From positions 124,001 to 188,000 of the forward strand of contig NZ_BILZ01000004.1 in the NCBI RefSeq assembly GCF_004000825.1: a stretch of 64,000 nt of DNA. The letters run 5' to 3'. Both the position numbers and the translations under genes were made by a program. How positions within the stretch are numbered: position 1 is the first letter of the stretch; each line of letters begins with the position of its first letter. Below the pieces are notes generated by a model that saw only the letters and a program-made list of their open reading frames with translations, searched no databases and was not told the DNA's origin. This document shows, piece by piece, positions 18,431 through 27,400 of this stretch. The DNA comes from Paenibacillus kobensis NBRC 15729. Its GTDB lineage: Bacteria; Bacillota; Bacilli; Paenibacillales; Paenibacillaceae.

Positions 18431-19099
18431 ATGAGTGAACGTCAAATCCAAATTATTACCGATTCCTTCTGGCCCCTGCTCAAGGCAGGGGTCATTTATA
18501 CGATTCCGCTTTCCTTGGTCTCGTTCGCACTCGGAATCGCATTGGCTGTCGTTACGGCAATGGTTCGATTGTATGCATGGGAGCCGCTTAAATGGATCGC
18601 CGGATTTTACGTATGGATCATTCGAGGAACACCTCTGCTCGTGCAGTTGTTTATTATTTTCTATGGATTGCCAAGCGTCGGGCTGACGATCGATCCGTTC
18701 CCGGCCGCCGTTATCGGGTTTACGCTTAGCGTCGGCGCATATGGCTCTGAAATCGTGCGCGCGGCAGTGATCTCCATCCCAAGAGGTCAATGGGAAGCTG
18801 CTTACTCGCTTGGTATGACGCACATTCAGGCGTTAAGAAGAATTGTGCTTCCGCAAGCTGCGCGCGTAACCATTCCTCCGCTCGGAAACACGTTCATTAG
18901 TCTGGTCAAGGACACTTCACTCGCCGCGGCAATAACCTACGTAGAGATGTTCCGGCAAGCGCAGCAGATCGTCGCCAGGACGTACGAGCCTCTGCTTTTA
19001 TATGGCGAAGCAGCGTTGATCTACCTTATGTTCAGCACCATTCTGTCCGCATTGCAAAATACGACAGAAAACCGTCTAGGAAGATCCTCGATTAGCTAG
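18431..19099 (+). CDS. tcyB: amino-acid ABC transporter permease (TcyB-like)
   Basis: About 222 residues, an integral membrane permease of the His/Glu/Gln family that partners the neighbouring binding protein and ATPase. Membrane segments are visible from about residue 15 onward, and the cytoplasmic EAA loop that contacts the ATPase reads EAAYSLGMTHIQALRRIVLP. ATG at 18431 has AAGGA 10 bases upstream; an in-frame GTG at 18410, 6 bases after the previous stop, is an alternative start. Confidence 0.9.
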   Translation: MSERQIQIITDSFWPLLKAGVIYTIPLSLVSFALGIALAVVTAMVRLYAWEPLKWIAGFYVWIIRGTPLLVQLFIIFYGLPSVGLTIDPFPAAVIGFTLSVGAYGSEIVRAAVISIPRGQWEAAYSLGMTHIQALRRIVLPQAARVTIPPLGNTFISLVKDTSLAAAITYVEMFRQAQQIVARTYEPLLLYGEAALIYLMFSTILSALQNTTENRLGRSSIS

Positions 19100-19111
19100 G
19101 AGGCGTTATAC

Positions 19112-19855
19112 ATGATTCGAGTTCAAGGTCTGCATAAATCTTACGGCATGCAGCAAGTGCTGAAGGGAGTCGATCTTACGCTGCAAAAAGGCAAGGTGCT
19201 CGTCATTATCGGTCCGTCAGGATCAGGGAAGACGACGTTGCTTCGTTGTTTAAATCTTTTGGAGATGCCAGACAAAGGCTCCCTCCAATTAGGAAGCGTA
19301 TCCCTTATCTTTCAAGAAGGGAGCAAGCTCCCCACGAAAGAGGTTCTGAACTTGCGGAAGCAGACGGGGATGGTGTTCCAGTCGTTTAATCTGTTCCCTC
19401 ACTTGACCGCACTCCGCAATATTACAGAAGCGCAAATCACCGTTCAAAGAAGAAGAAGGAACGACGCTGAGCAGCGCGCCCGCCAACTGCTGGAGAATGT
19501 GGGACTGGCGGACAAAGCTGATTTCTACCCTAGCAACCTGTCGGGAGGTCAGCAGCAGCGCGTCGCCATTGCCCGTGCGATGGCGATGGAACCGGAAGTG
19601 ATGCTGTTCGATGAGCCGACATCCGCTCTTGATCCAGAACTGGTAGGAGAAGTACTTAAAGTAATAAAGCAGTTAGCAGCCGAAGGCATGACGATGGTTA
19701 TCGTGACACACTTAATGCGATTCGCCGCAGAAGTCGCGGACCATGTCATCTTAATGGATGAGGGGCTTATCGTCGAAGAAGGGCCGCCGCACGATGTATT
19801 CCATAACCCGAAGAGCAGCCGGGCGCAGCAATTTCTGAACATGCTGGCGGAGTGA
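19112..19855 (+). CDS. tcyC: amino-acid ABC transporter ATP-binding protein (TcyC-like)
   Basis: A 247-residue ATPase of the polar amino-acid uptake family. Walker A is GPSGSGKTT (about 32-40), the Q-loop lies in [12 protein letters not shown], the signature is LSGGQQQR and Walker B is [14 protein letters not shown]. It starts 12 bases after the permease stop with an AGGAGG site. It is the last gene of the operon and is followed by a strong palindromic terminator. It powers uptake through the TcyB-like permease. Confidence 0.93.
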   Translation: MIRVQGLHKSYGMQQVLKGVDLTLQKGKVLVIIGPSGSGKTTLLRCLNLLEMPDKGSLQLGSVSLIFQEGSKLPTKEVLNLRKQTGMVFQSFNLFPHLTALRNITEAQITVQRRRRNDAEQRARQLLENVGLADKADFYPSNLSGGQQQRVAIARAMAMEPEVMLFDEPTSALDPELVGEVLKVIKQLAAEGMTMVIVTHLMRFAAEVADHVILMDEGLIVEEGPPHDVFHNPKSSRAQQFLNMLAE

Positions 19856-19874
19856 ATAGGCTCCAGTAGTAGTA

Positions 19875-19918
19875 AAGGGGCTGTCTCCAAAGCCAAATGA
19901 CTTTGGGGACAGCCCCTT
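19875..19918. terminator. Bidirectional terminator palindrome of the GGGCTGTC family
   Basis: Arms of 18 bases (19875-19892 and 19901-19918) pair with one wobble around an 8-base loop; the stem base is AAGGGGCTGTC. It separates the plus-strand importer from the convergent GH43 gene and can serve both. Confidence 0.85.
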
Positions 19919-19930
19919 CAGCTGATACGA

Positions 19931-21355
19931 TTATTCAAGCGTGAAAGACGCCAGACTGGCCCTGCCCGTTCCGACGTATTTAAAGTACAAAGCCTGTACG
20001 CCATCTGGGATTGAAATAAGTGCGGAATAGCTTTTCCATTCGTTGCTCGACTTGATCGCAATGCTGCCCAGCGGCTCGCCGTCCCATGCCGTCATCACTT
20101 CAAACGAGCCTTGCCCTCCGCGCACTTTAACCGTCAGGCTGCTTACCCCTTTACAATCGAAGTATTTGAAGCCCGCTACGGCTCCGTCTCTCATATTCGC
20201 GATATAGCCGATCTCCTCATCCCCGTCCTTGCCGTCCTGCGTAATTTTGGGAAAGCGGCTATCCATCCAATCGCCCGGTCCTGCCGTATAGGCCGCAGCA
20301 TCCTTGCAGTACAGTTGGCAAGCGACATAAGCGGGGTATTCTCCCTTGCCGGCTAACGGAGCGCCATTCGGACCGCAAGAAGTCATCTCTACCTGAGGAA
20401 TCGTTCCGTCAGCAAGCAGCTTGATCGGTTCCAAGCAAGCTTGTCTGCTAAAGTTCGTCCCGTTCGTGTGCCGATGATAGAAGACGTACCATTGTCCTTT
20501 AATTTCAACAATGCTGCCATGGTTATTCCCGCCATAGAACATGGGCTGTTCAGCCGGCTTGTAAGACGCGATGCCCGTATCGTTATTGCTGACGATCGTC
20601 CCCCGGAATTCGAACCCATGGGTCGGATATCGGCTGGTCGCGTAGCACAGCTCATGAAACAGAATCGAAGAATAGATGAAGTAATACGTATCTCCCGCCT
20701 TGCGCATCGAAGACGCCTCGAAAAACTCATGCCCTTCAAAGCCCGATCCTTGGCTGTACGGTGCGCTTGGCGCGATGAAGACCGGTCCTTCCTTAATCGT
20801 AATCATGTCTGGTTCCAGCACCGTCGCCATCGGACCGGAGCGGGACTTGTCATGTTGGAAGCAGAAGCCAGTATAAAGGTAGACGTCGTTTCCTTCCACT
20901 AGTACGCCCGGATCGAATTGCGGCTCGTCCCCCGCCTTATTCCCTAGAACCGTACCATCGGGATAATGTACGTCCCCGTAATATTCATACCGACCGGCCG
21001 GGGTATCGCAGACCGCCACAGACACGAAGTGCTGTTTATCCAAAACGTAATATAAATAATATCGGCCATCCGGACCTAACGTAACGTCAGGTGCATATAG
21101 GCACATATCGCCGTCTCGGTTGTAGGGGTCATCCGTCTTCTTATAGATGACACCTTCGTATCTCCAATCGGTTAAGTCGTCGATCGGCGCCGACCAGCAG
21201 ACGTAATCGTTCAAACAATAAGCATGTCCGTTAAATCGGTCGTGCGAACCGTATACATATACTCGGTCGCCGAATACATGCGGTTCCCCGTCCGGAATGT
21301 ATTCCCAGGAAGGAAGATAAGGGTTAACGCCTTGCTTGTTCATATCTGCATTCAT
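19931..21355 (-). CDS. glycoside hydrolase family 43 with C-terminal CBM6-like domain
   Basis: A 474-residue protein without signal peptide, so probably cytoplasmic. The N-terminal five-bladed propeller (about 10-320) has the GH43 layout: a first blade GEPHVFGDRVYVYGSHDR, a central aspartate in EPQFDPGVLVEGNDVYLY and a likely acid glutamate in FFEASSMRKAGDTYYFIY. The C-terminal 130 residues form a beta-sandwich like CBM6 (VRGGQGSFEVMTAWDGEPLG). Likely beta-xylosidase or alpha-L-arabinofuranosidase on imported arabinoxylan oligomers; specificity is not readable. Two ATG codons near the start (21355 and 21343) compete for one AAGGGG site. Confidence 0.88.
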   Translation of the reverse strand: MNADMNKQGVNPYLPSWEYIPDGEPHVFGDRVYVYGSHDRFNGHAYCLNDYVCWSAPIDDLTDWRYEGVIYKKTDDPYNRDGDMCLYAPDVTLGPDGRYYLYYVLDKQHFVSVAVCDTPAGRYEYYGDVHYPDGTVLGNKAGDEPQFDPGVLVEGNDVYLYTGFCFQHDKSRSGPMATVLEPDMITIKEGPVFIAPSAPYSQGSGFEGHEFFEASSMRKAGDTYYFIYSSILFHELCYATSRYPTHGFEFRGTIVSNNDTGIASYKPAEQPMFYGGNNHGSIVEIKGQWYVFYHRHTNGTNFSRQACLEPIKLLADGTIPQVEMTSCGPNGAPLAGKGEYPAYVACQLYCKDAAAYTAGPGDWMDSRFPKITQDGKDGDEEIGYIANMRDGAVAGFKYFDCKGVSSLTVKVRGGQGSFEVMTAWDGEPLGSIAIKSSNEWKSYSALISIPDGVQALYFKYVGTGRASLASFTLE

Positions 21356-21380
21356 TCCCCTTCATTTACGATAATAACGA

Positions 21381-21414
21381 TGTACGTGCGTACATTAGTA
21401 TTTTAACGCTTCCA
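21381..21414 (-). promoter_or_regulatory. Operator-like palindrome and cre-like site before the GH43 gene
   Basis: TGTACG-TG-CGTACA at 21381-21394 is a perfect 14-base palindrome. Immediately upstream, on the minus strand, TGGAAGCGTTAAAA (21401-21414) fits the CcpA cre consensus TGNAANCGNTNNCA with one mismatch. Both lie within 60 bases of the GH43 start. Confidence 0.45.
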
Positions 21415-21454
21415 TTTCAAGCCGACAACTCTTCTTCCTTTGCAACCTGCAAGA

Positions 21455-21490
21455 GGGCTGTCCCGGTCACTCTCATGACCAGGATAGCCC
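21455..21490 (-). terminator. Terminator palindrome after the GH127 gene
   Basis: GGGCTGTCCCGGTCA (21455-21469) pairs with TGACCAGGATAGCCC (21476-21490) with two wobbles around a 6-base loop, 11 bases downstream of the GH127 stop. It belongs to the same GGGCTGTCC family as the hairpins at 19875 and 46782. It separates GH127 transcription from the next GH43 gene. Confidence 0.75.
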
Positions 21491-21500
21491 GTTTGCCTGC

Positions 21501-23861
21501 TTATTTGACTTGATCCCACTGCTCCAGCCGAATTCGGTCCACCATTCGAACGCCGAACACTCCTCCGGCCTCGCAGCCTTCAACCGGAACGAACCGGATC
21601 TCGACGGTTGTCTTTCCGCTTGTCAGTTCGGACGGGAGGTCATAGCACACATCGAAGAGCTGCTCCGGCCGATCGGCCGTCAGCTTCTGTCGTCCAATTA
21701 CTGTTCCGTCGATAGCTATGGTGAAATCCCGCTCCACTCGTCCGCGCTGATCGTGGATGGGCCCGTCGCTGCCAAAATACGTCACTTGTAGAGAAGTCGG
21801 CCCATTCTGCAGTACAGCCATGTTGTAGCAGAAGAACCCGCCTGAATCCGCAACCCGGTAGCCTCTATGAGCATGAACGGAATAGCCGGAACGTGACAGC
21901 AGCGATTGAATGCCATGCTCGACTTCAGATTGCTGTTCATGCGGACTGACGGCATCGACCGTAATCGCATGCAGCCGCTCCCGCTCCATCTGCTCATGAT
22001 CAACGTAGTTCTCGTATTGCTCCTTGCTCATGAGTGTCCAATAAATCGTATAACGCTGGTGATGCAGCTCATAGAACGGAATAAGCGACACCGCGCGGCC
22101 TCCCGGTTCACCAATGGCTTCCGTCACGAACGTCAGCGGCGAACCCTCTACCGGCTTGATCCATTGCTTCACGTCTTGTTCATCCGTTACGAGCATCGGA
22201 ACGTCGATAAGCGGATGATGGTGCAGCTTCAGATGGTTGTCAACGATATCGGACTCCGGGAATTGCTCTCTGCCTAGTGCGCCTGCGAGTACAATTGGAC
22301 CGTACATGAAGCCGACTTTGTTCGAATCGTCCTTGCTGCGGTATACATGCAGATCCATCGGCAGCGTCAATTCGACCGTGTCGCCGGCATTCCATACCCG
22401 ATCGATCTCAATATATCCGCTCTCCGCGCCCGTGAAGATTTCAGAATCTGCTACGACCGCTTTCACCGGGCCTGCCGCCCAATAAGGTACCCGAATTTGC
22501 AGCTTAAAGCGCTCTTGCGCGGCTTGTTCTACGACGAGTGTCGACCGGTCCGTCTTCGGGAAATCGGTCCTCTGCCGAATCGTCACGTTCCGCTCCGTCC
22601 AATCCAGCTTCGAAGCGATAAACAAGTTAACGAATGCCGTGTCATGCTCCGTATGATAAATACCGCGAGAGTATCGGGCCGGGTTTTCCATGCCGGTTCC
22701 GGTACAGCACCAATACGAATGGTCATGCGTGCCATATACTTTGAAGTGGCCCGGTTCGGTCGAGATGAAATACATTTTGGCGCCGGTATCCGGATCTTGA
22801 GAAGCGAGAATGTGGTTATAGAGCGCACGCTCGTAGAAATCCATATATTCGGCGTTCGGCGACCAGCGGAACAGCAGCTCGGTCAGCTTAAGCATATTGT
22901 AGGTATTGCACGTTTCCGCCGTCTCGACGCCAAGCTTCTCGGTATCTTTGGCCCGGAAATGTTCGAAAATGCTGTTGCCTCCGATAATATAGGAACGGCT
23001 GCGCGTCACTTCCAGCCAGAAATACTCCGCAATGCGGCGGTATTTCTCCTCGCCCGTAATGTCATAGAGCTTGGCACAGCCAATCACTTTCGGAATTTGC
23101 GTATTGGCATGTTTCCCTTCCAGTTCGTCTACGCCATTCGCAAGCGGCTCCAATATCGCTTCATGATAGAAACGAACCGCCAACTCCAAGTAGTCTCGGT
23201 TGCCCGTTATCACATACAGGTCGGCCAGCGCCTCGTTCATCCCGCCATGCTCGCAGATCAACATGCGCTGGAACTGCTCTTTGGTCAGCTTATCAGAGCC
23301 CTGTTTGGCCCAATCGGCAAGTTTCACCACGACCTGCAGCGCCTTCTCGCTTCCTGCCAGCTTGTATACATCTATAAGACCCGCATAAATTTTATGAATG
23401 CTGTACCAAGGCACCCATGATCCGCCCAATCCGAAGTTATGGACCTCGAAATCGCCGGCACCTTCGAAAACCCGGTCGAAGCAATCGCGAGGAAACCCGC
23501 TAACATAGCCATACGGATCGCTGGATTGAACAAAAGCAAGCTCGTCCACCGCATAATTCAGCTTCTCCAGCAGCACCATGTCGCCAGTTGCAGCATACAT
23601 CGCGGCAGCAGCGGACAGCCAATGTCCGATCGAATGACCGGCAATCTGCGTCGCTTCCCATCCGCCGTACCGCTCGTTCTTCGGCAGCAGCGAAGCCGCT
23701 TCGTAGCAAGGCGCGACCAGCCGGTCGACGTCAAGCTTCAGCAAGTATTCTCGCCCTGTTTGTTGCGAAGCTTGAAAGATGCCTTCTTGCAATGTCGTTT
23801 GTCTCGACGTCTCCATCGTCTTCATCGCTCCAATATATACGATTTGATTATTTCGTAACAT
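21501..23861 (-). CDS. GH127-type beta-L-arabinofuranosidase (DUF1680)
   Basis: A 786-residue protein without signal peptide. The (alpha/alpha)6-barrel of the DUF1680 family is clear (GGWEATQIAGHSIGHWLS, GYVSGFPRDCFDRV). The zinc-cysteine active site of GH127 can be placed: Glu316 and Cys318 in ETAETCNTYN, and Cys385-Cys386 in YWCCTGTG; by analogy with the characterised HypBA1 enzyme one of the paired cysteines is the nucleophile. The last 150 residues form an extra beta domain (QLFDVCYDLPSEL...). It would release L-arabinofuranose from imported side chains; GH146 is the close alternative family. ATG at 23861 has AAGGA 7 bases upstream; internal ATGs at 23825 and 23816 are possible. Confidence 0.9.
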   Translation of the reverse strand: MLRNNQIVYIGAMKTMETSRQTTLQEGIFQASQQTGREYLLKLDVDRLVAPCYEAASLLPKNERYGGWEATQIAGHSIGHWLSAAAAMYAATGDMVLLEKLNYAVDELAFVQSSDPYGYVSGFPRDCFDRVFEGAGDFEVHNFGLGGSWVPWYSIHKIYAGLIDVYKLAGSEKALQVVVKLADWAKQGSDKLTKEQFQRMLICEHGGMNEALADLYVITGNRDYLELAVRFYHEAILEPLANGVDELEGKHANTQIPKVIGCAKLYDITGEEKYRRIAEYFWLEVTRSRSYIIGGNSIFEHFRAKDTEKLGVETAETCNTYNMLKLTELLFRWSPNAEYMDFYERALYNHILASQDPDTGAKMYFISTEPGHFKVYGTHDHSYWCCTGTGMENPARYSRGIYHTEHDTAFVNLFIASKLDWTERNVTIRQRTDFPKTDRSTLVVEQAAQERFKLQIRVPYWAAGPVKAVVADSEIFTGAESGYIEIDRVWNAGDTVELTLPMDLHVYRSKDDSNKVGFMYGPIVLAGALGREQFPESDIVDNHLKLHHHPLIDVPMLVTDEQDVKQWIKPVEGSPLTFVTEAIGEPGGRAVSLIPFYELHHQRYTIYWTLMSKEQYENYVDHEQMERERLHAITVDAVSPHEQQSEVEHGIQSLLSRSGYSVHAHRGYRVADSGGFFCYNMAVLQNGPTSLQVTYFGSDGPIHDQRGRVERDFTIAIDGTVIGRQKLTADRPEQLFDVCYDLPSELTSGKTTVEIRFVPVEGCEAGGVFGVRMVDRIRLEQWDQVK

Positions 23862-23950
23862 CAGTTTATCCTTGATAGTAAAGAGCGGATACGAATAATA
23901 TATACACTTTTTTATACGATCTCACACAATGTTAGAAGGGATACTGACCG

Positions 23951-24823
23951 ATGAATAAGCTGTTGCTGAAGCTTCCGCCGCTGCCCTATTACATTACGAT
24001 CGGACGGACAGAATATAAGCCAGGAGATCAGCATCCGAACCGGCGCAATCTTGGCATCTTCGATCTGTTGTTCGTCGTATCGGGAACGCTCTATATGGGC
24101 GAGGACGACCGGCAATGGGAGGTCGGACCGGGACAATCGCTCCTCCTTCTCCCTGACCGGTATCATTACGCAACAGCCCCGTGCCAAGCCGAAACCGTTT
24201 TCTACTGGATCCATTTCGTATTCGAGGGCGAATGTTCCGATGTAAGCGAAGCCGATTTTTCGCTTCCGATCCGTAATGCCTGGGCCAACCCTTACAAGCT
24301 GAGAGTGCCCCAATATGCAGTGCTTCGGCAGTTCGCAGCGATCGAACGGCTGCTGGAACGGATGCTGGAGCAAGCGGAGGCTAGCGGTGCAGCCCCTTTC
24401 TGGCAAGGACAGCAGCAATTAATGGATCTGCTGCTTATACTGGATAAGGAACAAGCCGCTGACGGGTCGCCGACATCGGTCACTAAGCTGGCGGAGCGAA
24501 CGGAATCTTACTTGCGCCAGCACTATCAACAAGACATAACGAACGAGTTGCTGGCCGAAGCGCTTCATTTTCACTCCAACTACATCGTCCGGTGCATGAA
24601 GGACGTGTATCAATGTACCCCGATGGAATATTTGCTCCGGTACCGGCTGGAACAAGCGAAGCTGCTGCTCGTCAAGACCGACTGGTCCGTCGCTGATATC
24701 GGCGAGCATGTCGGATTCAACTATACCCCCTACTTCTCCGGCCGCTTCAAACGGTATATCGGAATATCGCCGCTGGCGTTCCGTAGACTGCATACGAACG
24801 AAAACAACCGCCTCCTTCATTAG
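23951..24823 (+). CDS. AraC family transcriptional regulator
   Basis: A 290-residue regulator with an N-terminal cupin-like sensing domain (about 30-110, FDLLFVVSGTLYMGEDD) and two C-terminal helix-turn-helix motifs (about 185-285, ending NYTPYFSGRFKRYIGISPLAFRR). It is divergent from the GH127 gene with 89 bases between them, the usual arrangement for a sugar-responsive activator of the neighbouring hydrolase. Start ATG follows GAAGGG by 10 bases. Confidence 0.92.
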   Translation: MNKLLLKLPPLPYYITIGRTEYKPGDQHPNRRNLGIFDLLFVVSGTLYMGEDDRQWEVGPGQSLLLLPDRYHYATAPCQAETVFYWIHFVFEGECSDVSEADFSLPIRNAWANPYKLRVPQYAVLRQFAAIERLLERMLEQAEASGAAPFWQGQQQLMDLLLILDKEQAADGSPTSVTKLAERTESYLRQHYQQDITNELLAEALHFHSNYIVRCMKDVYQCTPMEYLLRYRLEQAKLLLVKTDWSVADIGEHVGFNYTPYFSGRFKRYIGISPLAFRRLHTNENNRLLH

Positions 24824-24838
24824 AAGGGGCGGTTGTTT
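24802..24838 (+). terminator. Terminator overlapping the end of the araC gene
   Basis: AAACAACCGCCTCCTT (24802-24817) pairs with AAGGGGCGGTTGTTT (24824-24838) with one bulged base, followed by TCTT. The stem starts inside the last codons and spans the stop. The right arm can instead pair with AACCGCCCC at 24850-24858. Confidence 0.75.
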
Positions 24839-24895
24839 CTTGAGGCTTCAAACCGCCCCCGTCCGATTGCCGCGGCATTTCGTTCTCTATTACTT

Positions 24896-25891
24896 TTAAG
24901 AGCGTGCGGCTTCTAGTACGCTTTCATAGGACCGTTTCGGCTGATGTGCCGAATCGAACAGGAACGGCCAGTTCTTCCGCCCCCTCACTGGAAAGTCGTC
25001 CAACCACGTGTAGTCGTCGGCCGCCCCCCAGAACGTAACGGAAGTGATATGCTCGCTGTATTCCTTGAACAATTGGAAAAACTGGCGGTACCGCTCCGCC
25101 TGCTGCAAGAGCATCTCTTCGGTCGGAGCATTCAGATCGGTTCGCTGGTCTTCGAATTGAAAGACGGACACGTCGAGCTCCGTAATATGCAGCTTCAAGC
25201 CTAGACTTGAATACCTTTCGATTGCTGCGCGAATGTCGTCCAGACCGGGATGGTACAAGCTCCAATGAGCCTGAAGTCCGACGCCGTGAATCGGAACGCC
25301 CTTATCCAGCAGCGACTTGACCAAGGCGTAAATTTTCTCTCTCTTCACGGGATCCGACTCGTTGTAATCGTTGTAGAAGAGCAGCGCGTCCGGATCTGCC
25401 GCATGCGCATATTCGAATGCCTTCGCAATAAAGTCTTCGCCGGCAATGTCCAGCCACTTGGACGGACGAAGCATTTCCGTGCCGCTATCGGACACCGCTT
25501 CGTTGACGACGTCCCATGCGTGAATTTGCCCTTTATACCGAGAGACTACCGTCTCGATATGATCTTTCATGCGGGAGAGCAGCGTCTCACGGCTGACCGC
25601 ACTCCCGTCGCGGTTCTCGAACATCCATCTCGATGTCTGATTATGCCATACAAGCGTATGGCCTCTAACCGCCATTCCATGATCTTGAGCGAATTTGACC
25701 AGACGGTCGGCAGCTGCAAAAGTGTATTGATCTTCCGCCGGGTGCACGCTTACGAACTTCATTTCGTTCTCTGCCGTAATGCTGTTGAAGTGGCGGGTCA
25801 GCAGCTCCCGCTGCGTCGCGATCGTCAATGGATTGACGGCCGCCCCGATCTTAAAGTGCTGTTGGTATGCTTCGTGCAGACTGGCATGCAT
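24896..25891 (-). CDS. cytoplasmic GH10 endo-1,4-beta-xylanase
   Basis: A 331-residue single-domain GH10 enzyme with no signal peptide, hence intracellular. The acid/base is Glu131 in WDVVNEAVSD and the nucleophile Glu239 in HITELDVS; RGHTLVWHNQ and LLFYNDYN are further family motifs. Intracellular GH10 enzymes of this size (IXT6 type) cut short imported xylo-oligosaccharides. ATG at 25891 is 8 bases after AAGGAGG. The GH27 gene lies 78 bases upstream on the same strand, so they may be co-transcribed. Confidence 0.94.
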   Translation of the reverse strand: MHASLHEAYQQHFKIGAAVNPLTIATQRELLTRHFNSITAENEMKFVSVHPAEDQYTFAAADRLVKFAQDHGMAVRGHTLVWHNQTSRWMFENRDGSAVSRETLLSRMKDHIETVVSRYKGQIHAWDVVNEAVSDSGTEMLRPSKWLDIAGEDFIAKAFEYAHAADPDALLFYNDYNESDPVKREKIYALVKSLLDKGVPIHGVGLQAHWSLYHPGLDDIRAAIERYSSLGLKLHITELDVSVFQFEDQRTDLNAPTEEMLLQQAERYRQFFQLFKEYSEHITSVTFWGAADDYTWLDDFPVRGRKNWPFLFDSAHQPKRSYESVLEAARS

Positions 25892-25969
25892 GAGGCAAGC
25901 CTCCTTATTTTTATTATTGCCATGCCTATCGGCACGGCCGATTCACGAAGGTTCTGCATGACGAGTCCG

Positions 25970-27253
25970 TTATTCCGACGCCGTCAGCTTGAACAAAGCG
26001 GCTCCATGCGGCGGAATGGAACGGCTCAATCGGTTCGCAATCGGTCCTGCTTCTTGGCCGCTCCAAAGCTCCACAGCGTGAACACGGTCCTGCAATCCCA
26101 AATCCGACAAGGATACGGACACGTCTGCCGTGTCATCGCCGGTATTGAACAGCGCTGCATATCGCTCGCCGTCCGCCCCTTCCGCTGTCCACACGACTTT
26201 GTTGTCATGCCGGCTTACCCGGCGAGCGCCGAAGCTCGTCCGATGCATATGCAGCACGTCGCGGTTCGTCAGCAGCGACAGCGTCCACGCATCGTTATCG
26301 CGCATTTCTCCGCCCATCATCAGCGGCGAACGGAAGATCGACCACAGCGTCATCATAGTAAGCTGCTCATCCTTCGTGAAGTTCGTCATCCGGTCGGGAT
26401 GGCTGCAGCGCACGCCGATCCGGCCGAGCGGCAGCATATCGCAATCCGGCCAGCAGCCGGCCTTCGGACGTCCTTCCCACTTCTCGCAACGGTCGAACAT
26501 ATCGAGCAGCAGCGGCCAGCGGTCCCAGAAATCGTCGGTCATCCGCCACAGGTTCGCGTTCGCTTCGAAGAAATCAGCATGCTGCACAGGCGCCGGACCC
26601 GGCGACAGACTGAGCGCCATCGGCCGCCCGGCATGGTCGATCGCTTTGCGGATCAGTTCGATCTCCGCCAAATGCGTCCCGCCATGCAGCCACGAATCCG
26701 CAATGTCGTCTACTTTGATATAATCGACGCCCCACTCGGCGTACAGCTCGAACAACGAATTGTAATACTGCTGCGCGCCCTCTTTGGATGCATCGACACC
26801 GTACATGTCGGTATTCCACCCGCAGAACGAACACGTATGGGCAATGTCCCTCGCCGTTGCGCTCGTCCCCTTAATCGGCGTGTTGTCGTGAACGGCTTGA
26901 CGTGGAATGCCTCGCATGATGTGGATCCCGAACTTCAAGCCAAGGCCATGAACATAATCCGCCAGCGGCTTGAAGCCTTGTCCCCCCTCGGCGGACGGAA
27001 ATCGGTTCACCGCCGGGATAAGCCGGGAGTAACCGTCGGTTTCCAGTCGAACGAAAGGACGGTACAGATCCGAGACGGCGCCTGGCTCGTACCATTGAAT
27101 GTCGACGACGACATACTCCCAGCCGTACGCTTTCAAGTGATCCGCCATATATTCCGCATTGCCGCGGACTTCGTCCTCCGTTACGGTCGCGCCGTAACAG
27201 TCCCAGCTATTCCACCCAAGCGGCGGCGTAGGTGCATATGCATGATGTTTCAT
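25970..27253 (-). CDS. GH27 enzyme, probable beta-L-arabinopyranosidase
   Basis: A 427-residue GH27 protein without signal peptide. N-terminal barrel motifs are PPLGWNSWDCYGA, VVVDIQWYEP, KFGIHIMRG and the nucleophile strand VDYIKVDD; the last 90 residues form the usual beta domain. In alpha-galactosidases of GH27 the second strand carries Asp-Asp that bind the galactose hydroxyls; here it is Asp51-Ile52. An Ile at this position is the change reported in characterised GH27 beta-L-arabinopyranosidases, which suits an arabinose-rich locus. ATG at 27253 is supported by AGGAGG 6 bases upstream; a longer start at 27280 is unlikely. Alpha-galactosidase remains the alternative. Confidence 0.88.
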   Translation of the reverse strand: MKHHAYAPTPPLGWNSWDCYGATVTEDEVRGNAEYMADHLKAYGWEYVVVDIQWYEPGAVSDLYRPFVRLETDGYSRLIPAVNRFPSAEGGQGFKPLADYVHGLGLKFGIHIMRGIPRQAVHDNTPIKGTSATARDIAHTCSFCGWNTDMYGVDASKEGAQQYYNSLFELYAEWGVDYIKVDDIADSWLHGGTHLAEIELIRKAIDHAGRPMALSLSPGPAPVQHADFFEANANLWRMTDDFWDRWPLLLDMFDRCEKWEGRPKAGCWPDCDMLPLGRIGVRCSHPDRMTNFTKDEQLTMMTLWSIFRSPLMMGGEMRDNDAWTLSLLTNRDVLHMHRTSFGARRVSRHDNKVVWTAEGADGERYAALFNTGDDTADVSVSLSDLGLQDRVHAVELWSGQEAGPIANRLSRSIPPHGAALFKLTASE

Positions 27254-27400
27254 CGTATACCTCCTGTGCATTACTATCAAAATATATTGCGGTTATGAAT
27301 CTATCTTACGTTTAGAAGTAACCGTGATTCTATAGTAATTATGGGGTATGAATAGCACGATATTGCGAATCGGGTTGAACCGCATGATACTGGCACTTGA

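Noticed and set aside
22347-23420. A 357-codon plus-strand open frame
   Set aside because: Lies wholly antisense to the GH127 gene, which carries a full zinc-cysteine active site.
25250-27298. A 682-codon plus-strand open frame
   Set aside because: It is antisense to the GH10 and GH27 genes, whose catalytic motifs and ribosome sites are clear; its translation is rich in Arg and His without any domain.
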